8,638 bases of DNA from Verrucomicrobiales bacterium (GCA_003445095.1 DLVS01000569.1:1-8638); one strand, 5' to 3'; shown: positions 1-7,984, numbered from the stretch's first letter. Notes: generated by a model from the letters alone, not told the origin. Translations and numbers: made by a program.

Positions 1-101
1 ACAAATTCGACGCTGTCGAGCAGACGGTCATCGACAACAGACCCGTGCAACGTGCAACAACTCATTGCAACTAGCAGCGTTAAGATGTTTCGGCTCATCG
101 T

Positions 102-289
102 AGGGCGGCCCTTGAGCAGATGTTGGACCAGCCAAGGATTTGGCCTTTTCCGCCCGGTAAGGACTAAAACACGCGGGCGGCGAACTCCTTTGCGTCAGCA
201 GGTAAGCTAATGAAGGTGAACGCGTTCTGTTGCGTACGAACAGACCTGGACTAACCACGATCAATGGCGCCTTGCGCTGGGGCCGCCCT
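102..289. other. Possible structured element (10-bp pair enclosing hairpins)
   Basis: The arms 102-111 and 280-289 are perfectly complementary over 10 bp and enclose hairpins at 131-144 (5 bp, 4-nt loop), 150-180 (7 bp, 17-nt loop), 226-244 (6 bp, 7-nt loop) and 268-278 (4 bp, 3-nt loop). The nested arrangement resembles a multi-branched RNA, but in GC-rich DNA such pairings also arise by chance. The strand cannot be decided and no known RNA family is recognised. Confidence 0.2.
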
Positions 290-467
290 TCTTGCTTCGG
301 GCGAAGGTAGATAACTCTCTGAGGCGCAATGACCAGCCGGCTATACTCTAACCGCAATTCTCCTCATCGATGCCACGCAGCGCTCGGGCTTAGGCAGTTA
401 GTGTGTCTCACGAACTATCGCGACTTCATCTGCCATCCGGGTCATTGAGACAAGATTGCCCATGATG

Positions 468-487
468 GTCCCAAATCGACTTGGGAC
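468..487. repeat. Hairpin, 7-bp stem and 6-nt loop
   Basis: GTCCCAA (468-474) and TTGGGAC (481-487) form a perfect stem around the loop ATCGAC. It sits about 150 nt past the stop codon of the minus-strand transketolase. No T-tract follows on either strand, so it is not a standard intrinsic terminator; it could still be a processing or 3'-end structure. Confidence 0.3.
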
Positions 488-637
488 GAATTACCTCGCA
501 TTGGGCACTATTTAGATTCGATCAGGCGAAGCTTAGCTCGCTTGAGTGTTCTCAATTCAGCCTGGCAAAAGACGCTTTGCAGATACTCCGCCTAGATGCG
601 GGTTGGACCAACTGCGCTCCGGGATTCGGCACCTCAG

Positions 638-2716
638 TCATCCAAGCAATGCTAACGCCGCTTCAGCCATCTTGGGACCCGTGAGCCCGTGCTTCACGTA
701 GAGCTCTTCAGCGAGGTAGGCGGATTGTCCGAACTCTCCATGAATGGCAAGGGACTTAATTCGATGCGCGATCCCCGCCTGTGACAATGCATGCGAAACC
801 TGTGCCCCCATCCCGCAAATGGCCTGATGATCCTCGATCGTGACGACTCGCCCGCCGCAACGTTTAACCGCCGCACCGATGGTTTCGACGTCGACGCGAT
901 TGATGAAAGGGTTGTTGATCACGGTCGCCGACTTGCCTTGAGCTGCCAGAAGTTTCGCCGCTTCAAGGCACTTGCTGAATAAGACGCCGCACCCGATCAA
1001 CACCACCTCGCTGCCTTCCTGAATGATCTGTGCGCGACCCCACGCATAAGTTGCGCCAGGAATCCACTCCACCGGGTAGTTCTCTCGGCCGACGAAGAAG
1101 ATGACCGACTCGCCGTCGCGTCCGGCGCGGCGTTCATCACCGACGTGTTTGATCGCAGCGTACATGAAGGCGTCGGCCTCATTGGCGCAGCTAGGGGCAA
1201 TCACAATCGTGTGCGGAATCGCACTTACTGCGGCCAAGTATGTCGTCGCTTGATGGGATGCACCGTCGGCGGCATCCTGAAAGCCGATGTGCGAAAACAT
1301 GGCGATCACCGGCGCCTGCGAGAGTGCAGCCATGGTTAGTGGCAGGTTGCCTTTGGTAACCCCGAACTGACCGAATGTATCCACGATCGGGATGAAGCCC
1401 GCTTTGCTGAGCCCCGCACCTGTCGAAATCATATTGGACTCTGCGATACCGACTTCTATGAAGTTCCCGGTCGCCTTCTGAAAAGTGCTGATACCCGTGG
1501 AGCCCTGCACGTCGGCACTCACTGAAAAGACCGGGTAACCTTCCTTCGCCGCCCGAATCGCCCCCGCCGCCAAGCCCGCCTGGACCTTGTCCTTCTTTAC
1601 CGCCGGTGCAGCCGGCACGGACTGTGTGGCGGTCGCCGCGGCCTTGGCCTTTTTCTCGGCCTCCTTCTTTTCCCAATCCGCACGAAGGCTCGCAGCCCAA
1701 CTGACAAATTCAGCCGGAGGAGTGTCGCCCTGGTAGAGCTCGGCAATCCAGGCAGGGATCTTCTCGCCGTTGGAGAGCGGGAATCCATGGCCACCGGTCG
1801 AGTTTTCCTCCGTGGCCTTGATACCGTAACCCTTGATGGTCTTGAGAATGAGGCAAACGGGCTTCGTTGGGCTTGCTTTGGCGTCGGTAACAGCCCGTTC
1901 GACTGCGAGGTACACCGCCGGGAGATCATGGCCGTTAGTAACGTGGCGAACATCCCAGCCAAGGTCCGCCATGGCCTCGAAGGTTGGGTGCATCGAGAAC
2001 GCATCGTGTGTGATGCGGCCGGATAACTTGGTATCGTTATCCGAAACGACGAGCACGAACGGGTTCAAGCGTCCCTTCCCCGCCAGTCCAGGAATCGCCG
2101 CGAACGCCTCCTTCGCTTCCCCTTCCATCGACGCGCCATCGGAAATGGTGACAATGGTCACCCGATCGCGTTGGGCGAGGTGATCGCCGAGTGCGAGACC
2201 TTGCGCTTGCGGCAAGGCCGAGCCCAGCGGCCCGTTCGAGAGGAGAACACCTTCGGGGTTGAGATGTGACTCTCCATGGCCGGTAAGTTTGGAACGAACC
2301 GAACGAAAGGCCTTGAGGTCCTCGAAGGTAAGGCCGTCGAAACCGTAATTCGCCCGGAGGGCGTAAATACCGTTCTCAGTGTGGCCCGCGTCGTTCACAA
2401 AATTGAAGGCGTCGAACCACGGACGTCCGGTCGTGGCGAACATGATTCCGTGAATCGCGGCGTTGACCTCAGCGAAAGCCGCGGGCCCGCCCCAATGGCA
2501 AGCGGCACCGCCGGTAACCGCATGGACGTCCATGAGGGCGACCAGCGCCCGAGTCGCACGTGGGTCGCCCAAAACCACGTTTTGGCCGGTGGCGTTTTTG
2601 ACGGTGACCGAATATTTCGGTCCCCGGGCGGGCGTCGCCGCGAGCCTAGATTTCACCGTCAGCGGCGTGAGGGCAGGAAGTTCAATTTTCGCAACAACGG
2701 AGGTATCGGCGGCCAT
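638..2716 (-). CDS. Transketolase, divergent single-chain form
   Basis: Thiamine-diphosphate enzyme that moves two-carbon ketol units between sugar phosphates in the pentose phosphate pathway; cytoplasmic. At 692 residues it is about the usual full length. In order: an N-terminal lead of about 50 residues; the ThDP-binding half with His74, His112 and His147 at the places of the conserved active-site histidines; GPLG at 162-165; the cofactor motif SDGASMEGE at 192-200 ending in Asn227 (usually GDG...N). A Lys/Ala/Glu-rich linker (about 346-377) joins the pyrimidine half with GIAESNM (423-429; Glu425 as catalytic Glu), His476, ADGASHQ (483-489) and Arg543, matching the phosphate-binding His and Arg of known transketolases. 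The C-terminal domain starts near 555. ATG at 2716 is the first start and has no clear Shine-Dalgarno. The gene is transcribed divergently from the prepilin-like gene. Phosphosugar use is inferred from the retained residues; the exact substrate is not certain, so I give no gene symbol. Confidence 0.9.
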   Translation of the reverse strand: MAADTSVVAKIELPALTPLTVKSRLAATPARGPKYSVTVKNATGQNVVLGDPRATRALVALMDVHAVTGGAACHWGGPAAFAEVNAAIHGIMFATTGRPWFDAFNFVNDAGHTENGIYALRANYGFDGLTFEDLKAFRSVRSKLTGHGESHLNPEGVLLSNGPLGSALPQAQGLALGDHLAQRDRVTIVTISDGASMEGEAKEAFAAIPGLAGKGRLNPFVLVVSDNDTKLSGRITHDAFSMHPTFEAMADLGWDVRHVTNGHDLPAVYLAVERAVTDAKASPTKPVCLILKTIKGYGIKATEENSTGGHGFPLSNGEKIPAWIAELYQGDTPPAEFVSWAASLRADWEKKEAEKKAKAAATATQSVPAAPAVKKDKVQAGLAAGAIRAAKEGYPVFSVSADVQGSTGISTFQKATGNFIEVGIAESNMISTGAGLSKAGFIPIVDTFGQFGVTKGNLPLTMAALSQAPVIAMFSHIGFQDAADGASHQATTYLAAVSAIPHTIVIAPSCANEADAFMYAAIKHVGDERRAGRDGESVIFFVGRENYPVEWIPGATYAWGRAQIIQEGSEVVLIGCGVLFSKCLEAAKLLAAQGKSATVINNPFINRVDVETIGAAVKRCGGRVVTIEDHQAICGMGAQVSHALSQAGIAHRIKSLAIHGEFGQSAYLAEELYVKHGLTGPKMAEAALALLG

Positions 2717-2901
2717 GGTAAATCGGATGAAACGTTTCGGTGAATGTGCTTAGCAAACGAGCGGCGGAGGCTAAGCGCGGGCGTACGAATTGGAAGCCGG
2801 TTTTTCAGCGGATGTTGGAACAAAAATCGGGTGCATCCCTTCCGGAGCGCTTGCTTAAGGCGGCGAAAACGCCTTCGCTTATCCCATCGTTCCCGGATTC
2901 C
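2717..2901. promoter_or_regulatory. Divergent intergenic region between transketolase and prepilin-like gene
   Basis: This 185-bp stretch separates the start codons of two genes that point away from each other, so the 5' regions of both should lie here. I cannot pick out confident -35/-10 boxes on either strand. One hairpin is visible: AAGGCG (2857-2862) with CGCCTT (2870-2875) around a 7-nt loop, in the leader of the plus-strand gene. The plus frame stays open from a GTG at 2740, so part of the stretch could be coding if that start were used. Confidence 0.4.
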
Positions 2902-3648
2902 ATGAAAACTAACCCGAATCACGACGGATCGGCCCGCGGGTTTACTCTGATCGAGTTGCTCGTGGTCATCGCAATCATTGCGATCCTTGCAGGAATATTG
3001 CTGCCTGCGCTGGCCAAGGCCAAAGCCAAGGCCAATGCAACCTACTGTCTCAACAATCAAAAGCAGATTGGGATCGCCGTCGCCTTGTATTCCGGCGATG
3101 CCGGTGAACGTTTTCCACTGGTGAAAAACTGGGGCCGAGCCTGGGGTGCGGATCACGCTTTGCGAACGGACGACAAATGGTTACCCGAACTGCTGGAGCC
3201 GTACTTGGCCAAGAACGCCAACAAACCCACGAATTACACCGGTCGGCTCACCAAAGTCCCCAAGGCGAGCCTATTCACCTGCCCCAGTGGGATCCTCCAA
3301 AAGGACCCAGAAATTGGGACCCTCAACAATCTTCTACGCGATAACGACCACGTGACCTACATCTGGAATCATATCTATTTAAAGGCCGACGGAAATTATC
3401 AGGAACGCAAACCGATCAGTGGCCGAAAGGAAAACGATGTGGTCAGCCCGACGCGAGCAGTGTTGGCCTGGGAGATTCCCTACTGGAACTGGAACAAGTC
3501 AGCCCATGGAACACGTCTGAATCTGATTTTTGCGGATAACCACGCGGCATCGGAGCGACGGCAAAAGGATGAGTTTGACTGGTGGGTCTACCACAGCCGG
3601 CGCGGGTGGGATGATCAAGACCTGACCGGCAAGACTTTTAAACAATAG
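2902..3648 (+). CDS. Prepilin-type (type II secretion / type IV pilin-like) exported protein
   Basis: Exported protein of 248 residues with a type III (prepilin) signal. A short leader ends in ARG, prepilin peptidase would cut after Gly13, the new first residue is Phe14, and Glu18 is the conserved +5 glutamate. The hydrophobic helix (about 14-37) is followed by an Ala-Lys rich stretch common in Verrucomicrobiota pseudopilins. Two cysteines (49 and 127) could pair. The C-terminal part carries the motif IFADNHA (209-215), a variant of the FADGH motif near the end of many planctomycete and verrucomicrobial proteins of this class. I chose ATG 2902 because it places the cleavage site 13 residues in; a GTG at 2740 in the same frame would add 54 residues before the signal, which fits the family badly. 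Neither has a clear ribosome-binding site. The ligand or structure it builds is unknown; such genes are usually present in many copies per genome. Confidence 0.85.
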   Translation: MKTNPNHDGSARGFTLIELLVVIAIIAILAGILLPALAKAKAKANATYCLNNQKQIGIAVALYSGDAGERFPLVKNWGRAWGADHALRTDDKWLPELLEPYLAKNANKPTNYTGRLTKVPKASLFTCPSGILQKDPEIGTLNNLLRDNDHVTYIWNHIYLKADGNYQERKPISGRKENDVVSPTRAVLAWEIPYWNWNKSAHGTRLNLIFADNHAASERRQKDEFDWWVYHSRRGWDDQDLTGKTFKQ

Positions 3649-3839
3649 GACTGCGTGTTGTTGGTGTGGTTGGCTCCGTGATCCTTAACACTTGCACCGC
3701 TTTGAGTTTCCATTGTTCCATTGGCGGCTGATAACTCCTAAGCGAACCGGACTAACCGAAGGTCTTGGCGCTGGCGAGCCGGTGATACGCCCGGCCACGT
3801 CGCGCTAGTTTGTTGGGGAGTTGATTCGGAACCATATCC
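3649..3839. other. Intergenic leader of the three-gene operon
   Basis: This 191-bp gap between the prepilin-like gene and the barrel gene shows no coding signal. It should contain the promoter of the downstream operon, but no convincing -35/-10 pair is seen. A small GCCGG/CCGGC hairpin lies at 3778-3795. A purine-rich GGGGAG sits at 3815-3820, 19 nt before the ATG at 3840, too far for a normal Shine-Dalgarno. There is no clear terminator for the gene on its left. Confidence 0.35.
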
Positions 3840-5027
3840 ATGAAGCACACCTTGGAAGGTGAAAGACATGCCTGTGGCGACCAAGGCGCCTCGGTCCTTT
3901 CGGGCACGTCGACTCGGGTGGCGGTGCGTGGCTGGAATCGGGCGTCCCTGGCGAAGGGAACCTTTTTTCGGCAAGCGGCGAGATGGTGGATGCCTTGGGT
4001 GCTGGTATTGGCCGGCGGCGCCGGAGTGGTGGGACAATCCATGAATGTGCCCGCCTCAAAGCCTCAGGACCTGACCGAGTTGAGCCTGGAGCAACTGCTC
4101 GAATCGGAGATCACTCCGATCAATGTCTTAGGAAGTCACACTCACCTGAAGGGAGGCATCATGGTGGGTTACCGTTACATGTACATGAACATGGAGCACA
4201 ACCTGGACGGAACCCACGAGGTTTCCGTCGATGAGGTGTTGCAAGATTATCCCGTCGCGCACACCCGAATGACGATGCAAATGCAGATGGTGGAATTGAT
4301 GTACGCACCGTCGGACACGCTAAACCTTATGGCGATGGTTCCTTTTCGAAATCTGTCGATGGACCACCTCAACCGTGCGGGAGAGGAATACACCGCGAAT
4401 ACTTCAGGAATAGGCGATCTGAATTTGATGGCGTTGATCAACGTGTATGGAGACCCCCGGGTCAAAGGGCAGCGGCTCGTAGTCAATGCTGGACTGACGG
4501 TGCCGACGGGATCCATCGATGAGATGGATGAACGCGCAGGCGGACACCATCGGCTCGAATACGCGATGCAATTGGGCTCGGGCACCGTGAATTTGGAAAT
4601 TGGCCTCAGTTACCTAGGTGAATCCGAGGATTGGGCCTGGGGCGCCCACGCTCTCGGCTTATTGCCCATGGGTTACAATGACAATGACTATCGGCTGGGC
4701 AGTGAGTACTTCATTGATACCTGGGTCCAATATAAGGTTCGGGATTGGTTTGGACCCTCAGCCCGACTGAATTGGCGCGGATGGAACAATATTCACGGCG
4801 CCGACCCCGAACTGGATCCGGCACGCAATCCGGCATTTGACGCACAAAAGCAGGCCGGGGAACGGCTCGACTTCCTTTTGGGATTGAACTTTTATATCCC
4901 CAATGGGGTGCTCAAAGGCAATCGGTTTTCGGTCGAAGGCGGCGTCCCCGTTTACCAAAACATTGACGGTCCAAACTTGGGTCTGGATTGGCTTATCACG
5001 GCCGGTTGGAGTTACTCGTTCCATTGA
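3840..5027 (+). CDS. Met/His-rich outer-membrane beta-barrel (transporter-like) protein
   Basis: Predicted exported outer-membrane protein, 395 residues. A basic N-terminal region leads to a hydrophobic segment (about 51-65, with a likely signal cleavage near 64-68). Next comes DLTELSLEQLLESEITPIN (77-95), a short motif also typical just before the plug of many TonB-dependent receptors, although no plug or full receptor barrel follows. The rest alternates polar and apolar residues with Gly turns and aromatic strand ends, including LTVPTGSID (219-227), a pattern of the phenol-degradation MetA-like transporter family, and ends in WSYSFH. Residues 100-176 hold 12 Met and several His, with MxM repeats at 114-118 and 144-150. 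Copper or another soft metal is a possible link but is inference. The start is uncertain: GTG 3924 or ATG 3990 would give a shorter signal peptide. It is first in the operon, 45 bp before the YfiR-family gene. Confidence 0.75.
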   Translation: MKHTLEGERHACGDQGASVLSGTSTRVAVRGWNRASLAKGTFFRQAARWWMPWVLVLAGGAGVVGQSMNVPASKPQDLTELSLEQLLESEITPINVLGSHTHLKGGIMVGYRYMYMNMEHNLDGTHEVSVDEVLQDYPVAHTRMTMQMQMVELMYAPSDTLNLMAMVPFRNLSMDHLNRAGEEYTANTSGIGDLNLMALINVYGDPRVKGQRLVVNAGLTVPTGSIDEMDERAGGHHRLEYAMQLGSGTVNLEIGLSYLGESEDWAWGAHALGLLPMGYNDNDYRLGSEYFIDTWVQYKVRDWFGPSARLNWRGWNNIHGADPELDPARNPAFDAQKQAGERLDFLLGLNFYIPNGVLKGNRFSVEGGVPVYQNIDGPNLGLDWLITAGWSYSFH

Positions 5028-5072
5028 ATTCCGCACCGACCACGATTCTATTCTCTTGTCCGACCTGATCCC

Positions 5073-5660
5073 ATGACGGTGCCGACTAAAGAAACCAGGA
5101 ACCGCCGTTCGCGATTGTCGCGGGCGTTTCCGGGTTTCGTGCTGGTGATGAGGTGGGCCTTGGCATTTTCTTGGACGCCCGGAGCGGCCCAAACACCCAC
5201 GCTCCACGAGTACGAGTTAAAAGCGGGGGTGCTCTACAACATCATCAAATACGTGGAATGGCCGGCGACGGCGACGCCCGGCAATCCCGAGACGTTGGAA
5301 GTGGGGCTCGTGGGCAACATTCCGTACGCGGATGCGTTGCACGTTTTGGACGGCAAGATGGTACAGGGTCGAAGAATTGTGGTCCGACCGATCAGCAACT
5401 TGGTGGAAGCCACTCAGTGCCAGGTACTATTCATTGGGGCGTCGGAAAAGGGTCGGCTCGCACAGATCGCCGCTGAGTTTAGAAATCAGCCAGTCCTGAC
5501 CGTCGGCGAGGTGGAGGGATTTGCCGAACAGGGCGGCATGGTCAATTTGGTCGCTGGTCCCAACCGAATCGTGATGGAGATCAATCGAGAAGCGGCTCAG
5601 CAGTCGCGCTTAGCGTTCAGTTCCCAGTTGCTGAAGTTGGCCAAGCTCGTTCCTCGGTAA
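5073..5660 (+). CDS. YfiR-family (DUF4154) periplasmic signalling protein
   Basis: Periplasmic regulator of 195 residues, the usual length of the family. The N terminus has a basic stretch (9-17, many Arg), a hydrophobic segment (about 19-34) and a likely signal peptidase site near GAAQ (37-40). The mature start carries the family signature EYELKAGVLYNIIKYVEWP (46-64). Further hallmarks are VGLVGNIPYADAL (77-89), the CQVLFIG strand (116-122), LTVGEVEGFAEQGGMV (142-157), and a C-terminal helix with LLKLAKLV (186-193). Known YfiR of Pseudomonas binds and represses the periplasmic domain of the diguanylate cyclase YfiN. Here the next gene, 11 bp downstream, encodes a CHASE8-type kinase, so that kinase is the likely partner. 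Only one cysteine (116) is present, so no internal disulfide is possible. ATG 5148 is an alternative start but would lose the basic n-region. Confidence 0.87.
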   Translation: MTVPTKETRNRRSRLSRAFPGFVLVMRWALAFSWTPGAAQTPTLHEYELKAGVLYNIIKYVEWPATATPGNPETLEVGLVGNIPYADALHVLDGKMVQGRRIVVRPISNLVEATQCQVLFIGASEKGRLAQIAAEFRNQPVLTVGEVEGFAEQGGMVNLVAGPNRIVMEINREAAQQSRLAFSSQLLKLAKLVPR

Positions 5661-5671
5661 CTTGGACTGCC

Positions 5672-7984
5672 ATGACCTGGCTCCGCGCCACCTCGATCCA
5701 GCGTAAACTTGTGTTGCTGGTGATGGTGATCACTAGCATTGCCTTGTTGGTAGCCGCGGTTCAGTTCGTTCTCAATGACGTGTGGACCTATCGGCGGACG
5801 GTCCTCAACGATCTCTCGATCTTGGCAACTATCGTCGGCCAGAATTGCACTTCGGCGGTGGAATTTGGCGACGCCCGGGAAGCGACGCGTACCTTAGCGG
5901 CCCTCGAAGCAAAACCTCAGGTCGCCGCGGCGGCCGTGTACACCCCGGACGGGAAACGCTTTGCGAGTTTTACGCAACGAAATCAGCAGGCGAGTGCAGT
6001 CCCAGAGCGATCGCCGCCCGTTGGGCACCAATTCCTCCCCGGCCGGCTGGTCCTTTGCCAGAAGATCAGTCATGGCGAAGAAAAGGTGGGGACCATCTAT
6101 CTCGATTTTGACTTGTCGGATCTCACCCGCCGGACCTGGCAGAACTGTGGCGTAGTGGCGGTCATGCTGTTGGTCTCGGCAATTATTGCGCTGCTACTGA
6201 CTTCACGCCTTCAGCAGCTCATTTCGCAGCCACTCCTCGACCTTGCTCAAGTCGCCCGCGCTATCTCGGAGAAACGCGACTATTCCGTCCGGGCCGTCAA
6301 GCGGTCAGCGGACGAAGTGGGAATGTTAATCGAGTCCTTCAACGGGATGCTGGGACAAATCGAGAAGCATGAGAAGGTCCTCCGTGAGGTGAACCAGAAG
6401 TTGGCGGATTCCCAGAACAAGGCCATGGCCGCCACCGAGGCCAAGAGTCAGTTTCTCGCCAATATGAGCCACGAATTGCGGACGCCGTTGAACGCCATCA
6501 TCGGCTATTCCGAGCTGCTTCTAGAGGAATTAGAGGAAGCGGGGCAAAATCAGCTCGCTTCCGATCTGAATAAGATCCATGCCGCCGCGCGCCACCAGCT
6601 TGGCCTCATCAACGACATTCTCGACCTTTCCAAAATCGAAGCCGGCAAGATGACCTTGTTCGTGGAGAATTTCGACGTAGGTCGGATGGTCGATGAGGTA
6701 ATTTCTACCGTTCGGCCGTTGGTGGCGAAAAGTGGCAACCAACTGGAGGTCAGTTGCCCGTCCGACATCGGGTTCATGCGGGCGGACCAAACCAAAGTGC
6801 GTCAAATCCTGTTCAATCTACTCAGCAACGCGAACAAATTTACCGAGGCCAACCTAATCCGTCTGGAAGTTCATCGTGACGCTACCCCTCCCGCCGGCGA
6901 ACCCAATTCGCCAGCCGCAGTCTCACGTTTGGTCTTTCAGGTTAGCGACCGCGGGATCGGCATGACGGCCGAGCAGATGACGCGCCTCTTTCGCCCATTC
7001 ACTCAGGCCGAAGCTTCCACGACCCGGAAATATGGAGGCACGGGCCTAGGGCTCGCCATCAGCCGAAGCTTCAGCGAGATGATGGGAGGCGAGCTCACCG
7101 TAGTTAGCGAGCCGGGAAAGGGTTCCACGTTTACGGTGAAATTGCCGGTGGAAGTGCCCGAGCCGGTTCCGGAATCAAAACCAGTTCCAGAGGCGGGAGT
7201 TCGATCGGCCACGAGTGGCTCAATCCGGGACGCGGGAACAGTCTTGGTCATTGACGACGAACCGGCCGCGCGTGACCTAGTGCAGCGAACGTTGGTTCGC
7301 GCTGGATTTCAGGTTCATGTGGCCAGTTCAGGGCCCGAAGGACTGGACCTGGCCGCCCGAATCAAGCCCTCTGCCATTACGCTAGACGTCATGATGCCGG
7401 GCCTGGATGGCTGGGCGGTGCTCACCCGGCTTAAGGCCGATCCCCAAACCGTTGATATTCCAGTCATTATGATGACCGTGGTGGATGACAAGAATCTGGG
7501 GTTCGCGCTGGGAGCGGCGGATTACTTGATCAAGCCCATTGAATGGAACCGCTTGGTGGCGGTGTTGGAAAGGCATTGCCGACACCGGTCCAATCCTCAA
7601 GTGCTGATCATTGAAGACGATCCCTCCACCCGTGACGTACTCCGTCGCGCAGTGGAAAAACAGGGGTGGCAAGTTGTGGAAGCTGAGAACGGGCGTGTCG
7701 GTTTGGAACGCTTATCGGTTCGCATTCCGGGAGTCATCTTGCTGGATCTGATGATGCCAGAAATGGACGGCTTCTCCTTTATGGAAGCATTGCGCCGGCG
7801 ACCAGACTGCCGCCAAGTCCCGGTAATCGTGGTAACGGCCAAGGATTTGACCACCGAAGATCGAAGTCGGCTCAATGGGCATGTAATCGAAATCCTCCAG
7901 AAGGGAGGATATTCCACCAGCGAACTGATCGAGGAAATTCGCACCGCCATCACCGCTGCAACTGATGTCGCCAAAGACATTTGA
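5672..7984 (+). CDS. Hybrid sensor histidine kinase, CHASE8-HAMP-HisKA-HATPase-REC-REC
   Basis: Inner-membrane sensor kinase of 770 residues. TM1 (about 13-34) and TM2 (about 159-178) bracket a periplasmic domain (36-156) whose segment [18 protein letters not shown] (46-63), together with TLAALEAKP (74-82) and the following YTPDGK, matches CHASE8, the sensor of YfiN-type proteins. HAMP follows (178-231), then a coiled coil (to about 258). HisKA carries SHELRTPLN with His267 as phosphorylation site. The ATPase has the N-box NLLSNANKF (Asn386), DRGIGM (426-431) and [11 protein letters not shown] (455-465). After a Pro-rich linker (492-520) come two receivers: REC1 with DDE 528-530, Asp572, Thr602, Lys621; REC2 with EDD 648-650, Asp692, Thr722, Lys744. 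All look intact. There is no DNA-binding or GGDEF output, so the downstream partner (Hpt or free regulator) is not in view. It starts 11 bp after the YfiR-family gene; the Shine-Dalgarno is weak (TTGGA, 5662-5666). Confidence 0.92.
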   Translation: MTWLRATSIQRKLVLLVMVITSIALLVAAVQFVLNDVWTYRRTVLNDLSILATIVGQNCTSAVEFGDAREATRTLAALEAKPQVAAAAVYTPDGKRFASFTQRNQQASAVPERSPPVGHQFLPGRLVLCQKISHGEEKVGTIYLDFDLSDLTRRTWQNCGVVAVMLLVSAIIALLLTSRLQQLISQPLLDLAQVARAISEKRDYSVRAVKRSADEVGMLIESFNGMLGQIEKHEKVLREVNQKLADSQNKAMAATEAKSQFLANMSHELRTPLNAIIGYSELLLEELEEAGQNQLASDLNKIHAAARHQLGLINDILDLSKIEAGKMTLFVENFDVGRMVDEVISTVRPLVAKSGNQLEVSCPSDIGFMRADQTKVRQILFNLLSNANKFTEANLIRLEVHRDATPPAGEPNSPAAVSRLVFQVSDRGIGMTAEQMTRLFRPFTQAEASTTRKYGGTGLGLAISRSFSEMMGGELTVVSEPGKGSTFTVKLPVEVPEPVPESKPVPEAGVRSATSGSIRDAGTVLVIDDEPAARDLVQRTLVRAGFQVHVASSGPEGLDLAARIKPSAITLDVMMPGLDGWAVLTRLKADPQTVDIPVIMMTVVDDKNLGFALGAADYLIKPIEWNRLVAVLERHCRHRSNPQVLIIEDDPSTRDVLRRAVEKQGWQVVEAENGRVGLERLSVRIPGVILLDLMMPEMDGFSFMEALRRRPDCRQVPVIVVTAKDLTTEDRSRLNGHVIEILQKGGYSTSELIEEIRTAITAATDVAKDI

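Larger units (their letters stand above)
1..637. other. Intergenic region with several inverted repeats, no supported gene
   Basis: I see no convincing protein or tRNA/rRNA gene here. An open frame on the minus strand (28-357) has no recognisable motif and a Ser/Pro/Arg-rich composition typical of chance translation. What can be seen is a run of inverted repeats: 14-19 with 31-36; AGGGCGGCCC at 102-111 with its complement at 280-289; a GCCAA/TTGGC tetraloop hairpin at 131-144; CCGCCCG/CGGGCGG at 150-156 and 174-180; TCTGTT/AACAGA at 226-244; CTTC/GAAG at 295-306; TGTCTCA/TGAGACA at 404-410 and 446-452. A tandem CGTGCAA repeat lies at 44-57. None of the conserved cores of RNase P RNA, SRP RNA or tmRNA is visible. 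The region lies downstream of the transketolase, on its 3' side. Confidence 0.5.

Noticed and set aside
28..357. 109-codon minus-strand open frame in the left gap
   Set aside because: No recognisable domain, signal or ribosome-binding site, and composition rich in Ser, Pro and Arg as expected from chance translation of GC-rich DNA; it also runs across the nested inverted repeats.
1..637. tRNA, tmRNA, SRP RNA or RNase P RNA in the left gap
   Set aside because: Looked for T-loop, tag peptide, and the conserved cores of SRP and RNase P RNAs on both strands by eye; none found.
481..684. 67-codon plus-strand frame overlapping the transketolase 3' end
   Set aside because: Starts with TTG inside a hairpin, lacks motifs, and its end overlaps the coding region of the transketolase on the other strand.
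1191..2004. Long alternative frames inside the transketolase gene
   Set aside because: These are shadows of the real gene: low-complexity Arg/Gly/Pro-rich translations, while the transketolase frame carries all expected motifs.
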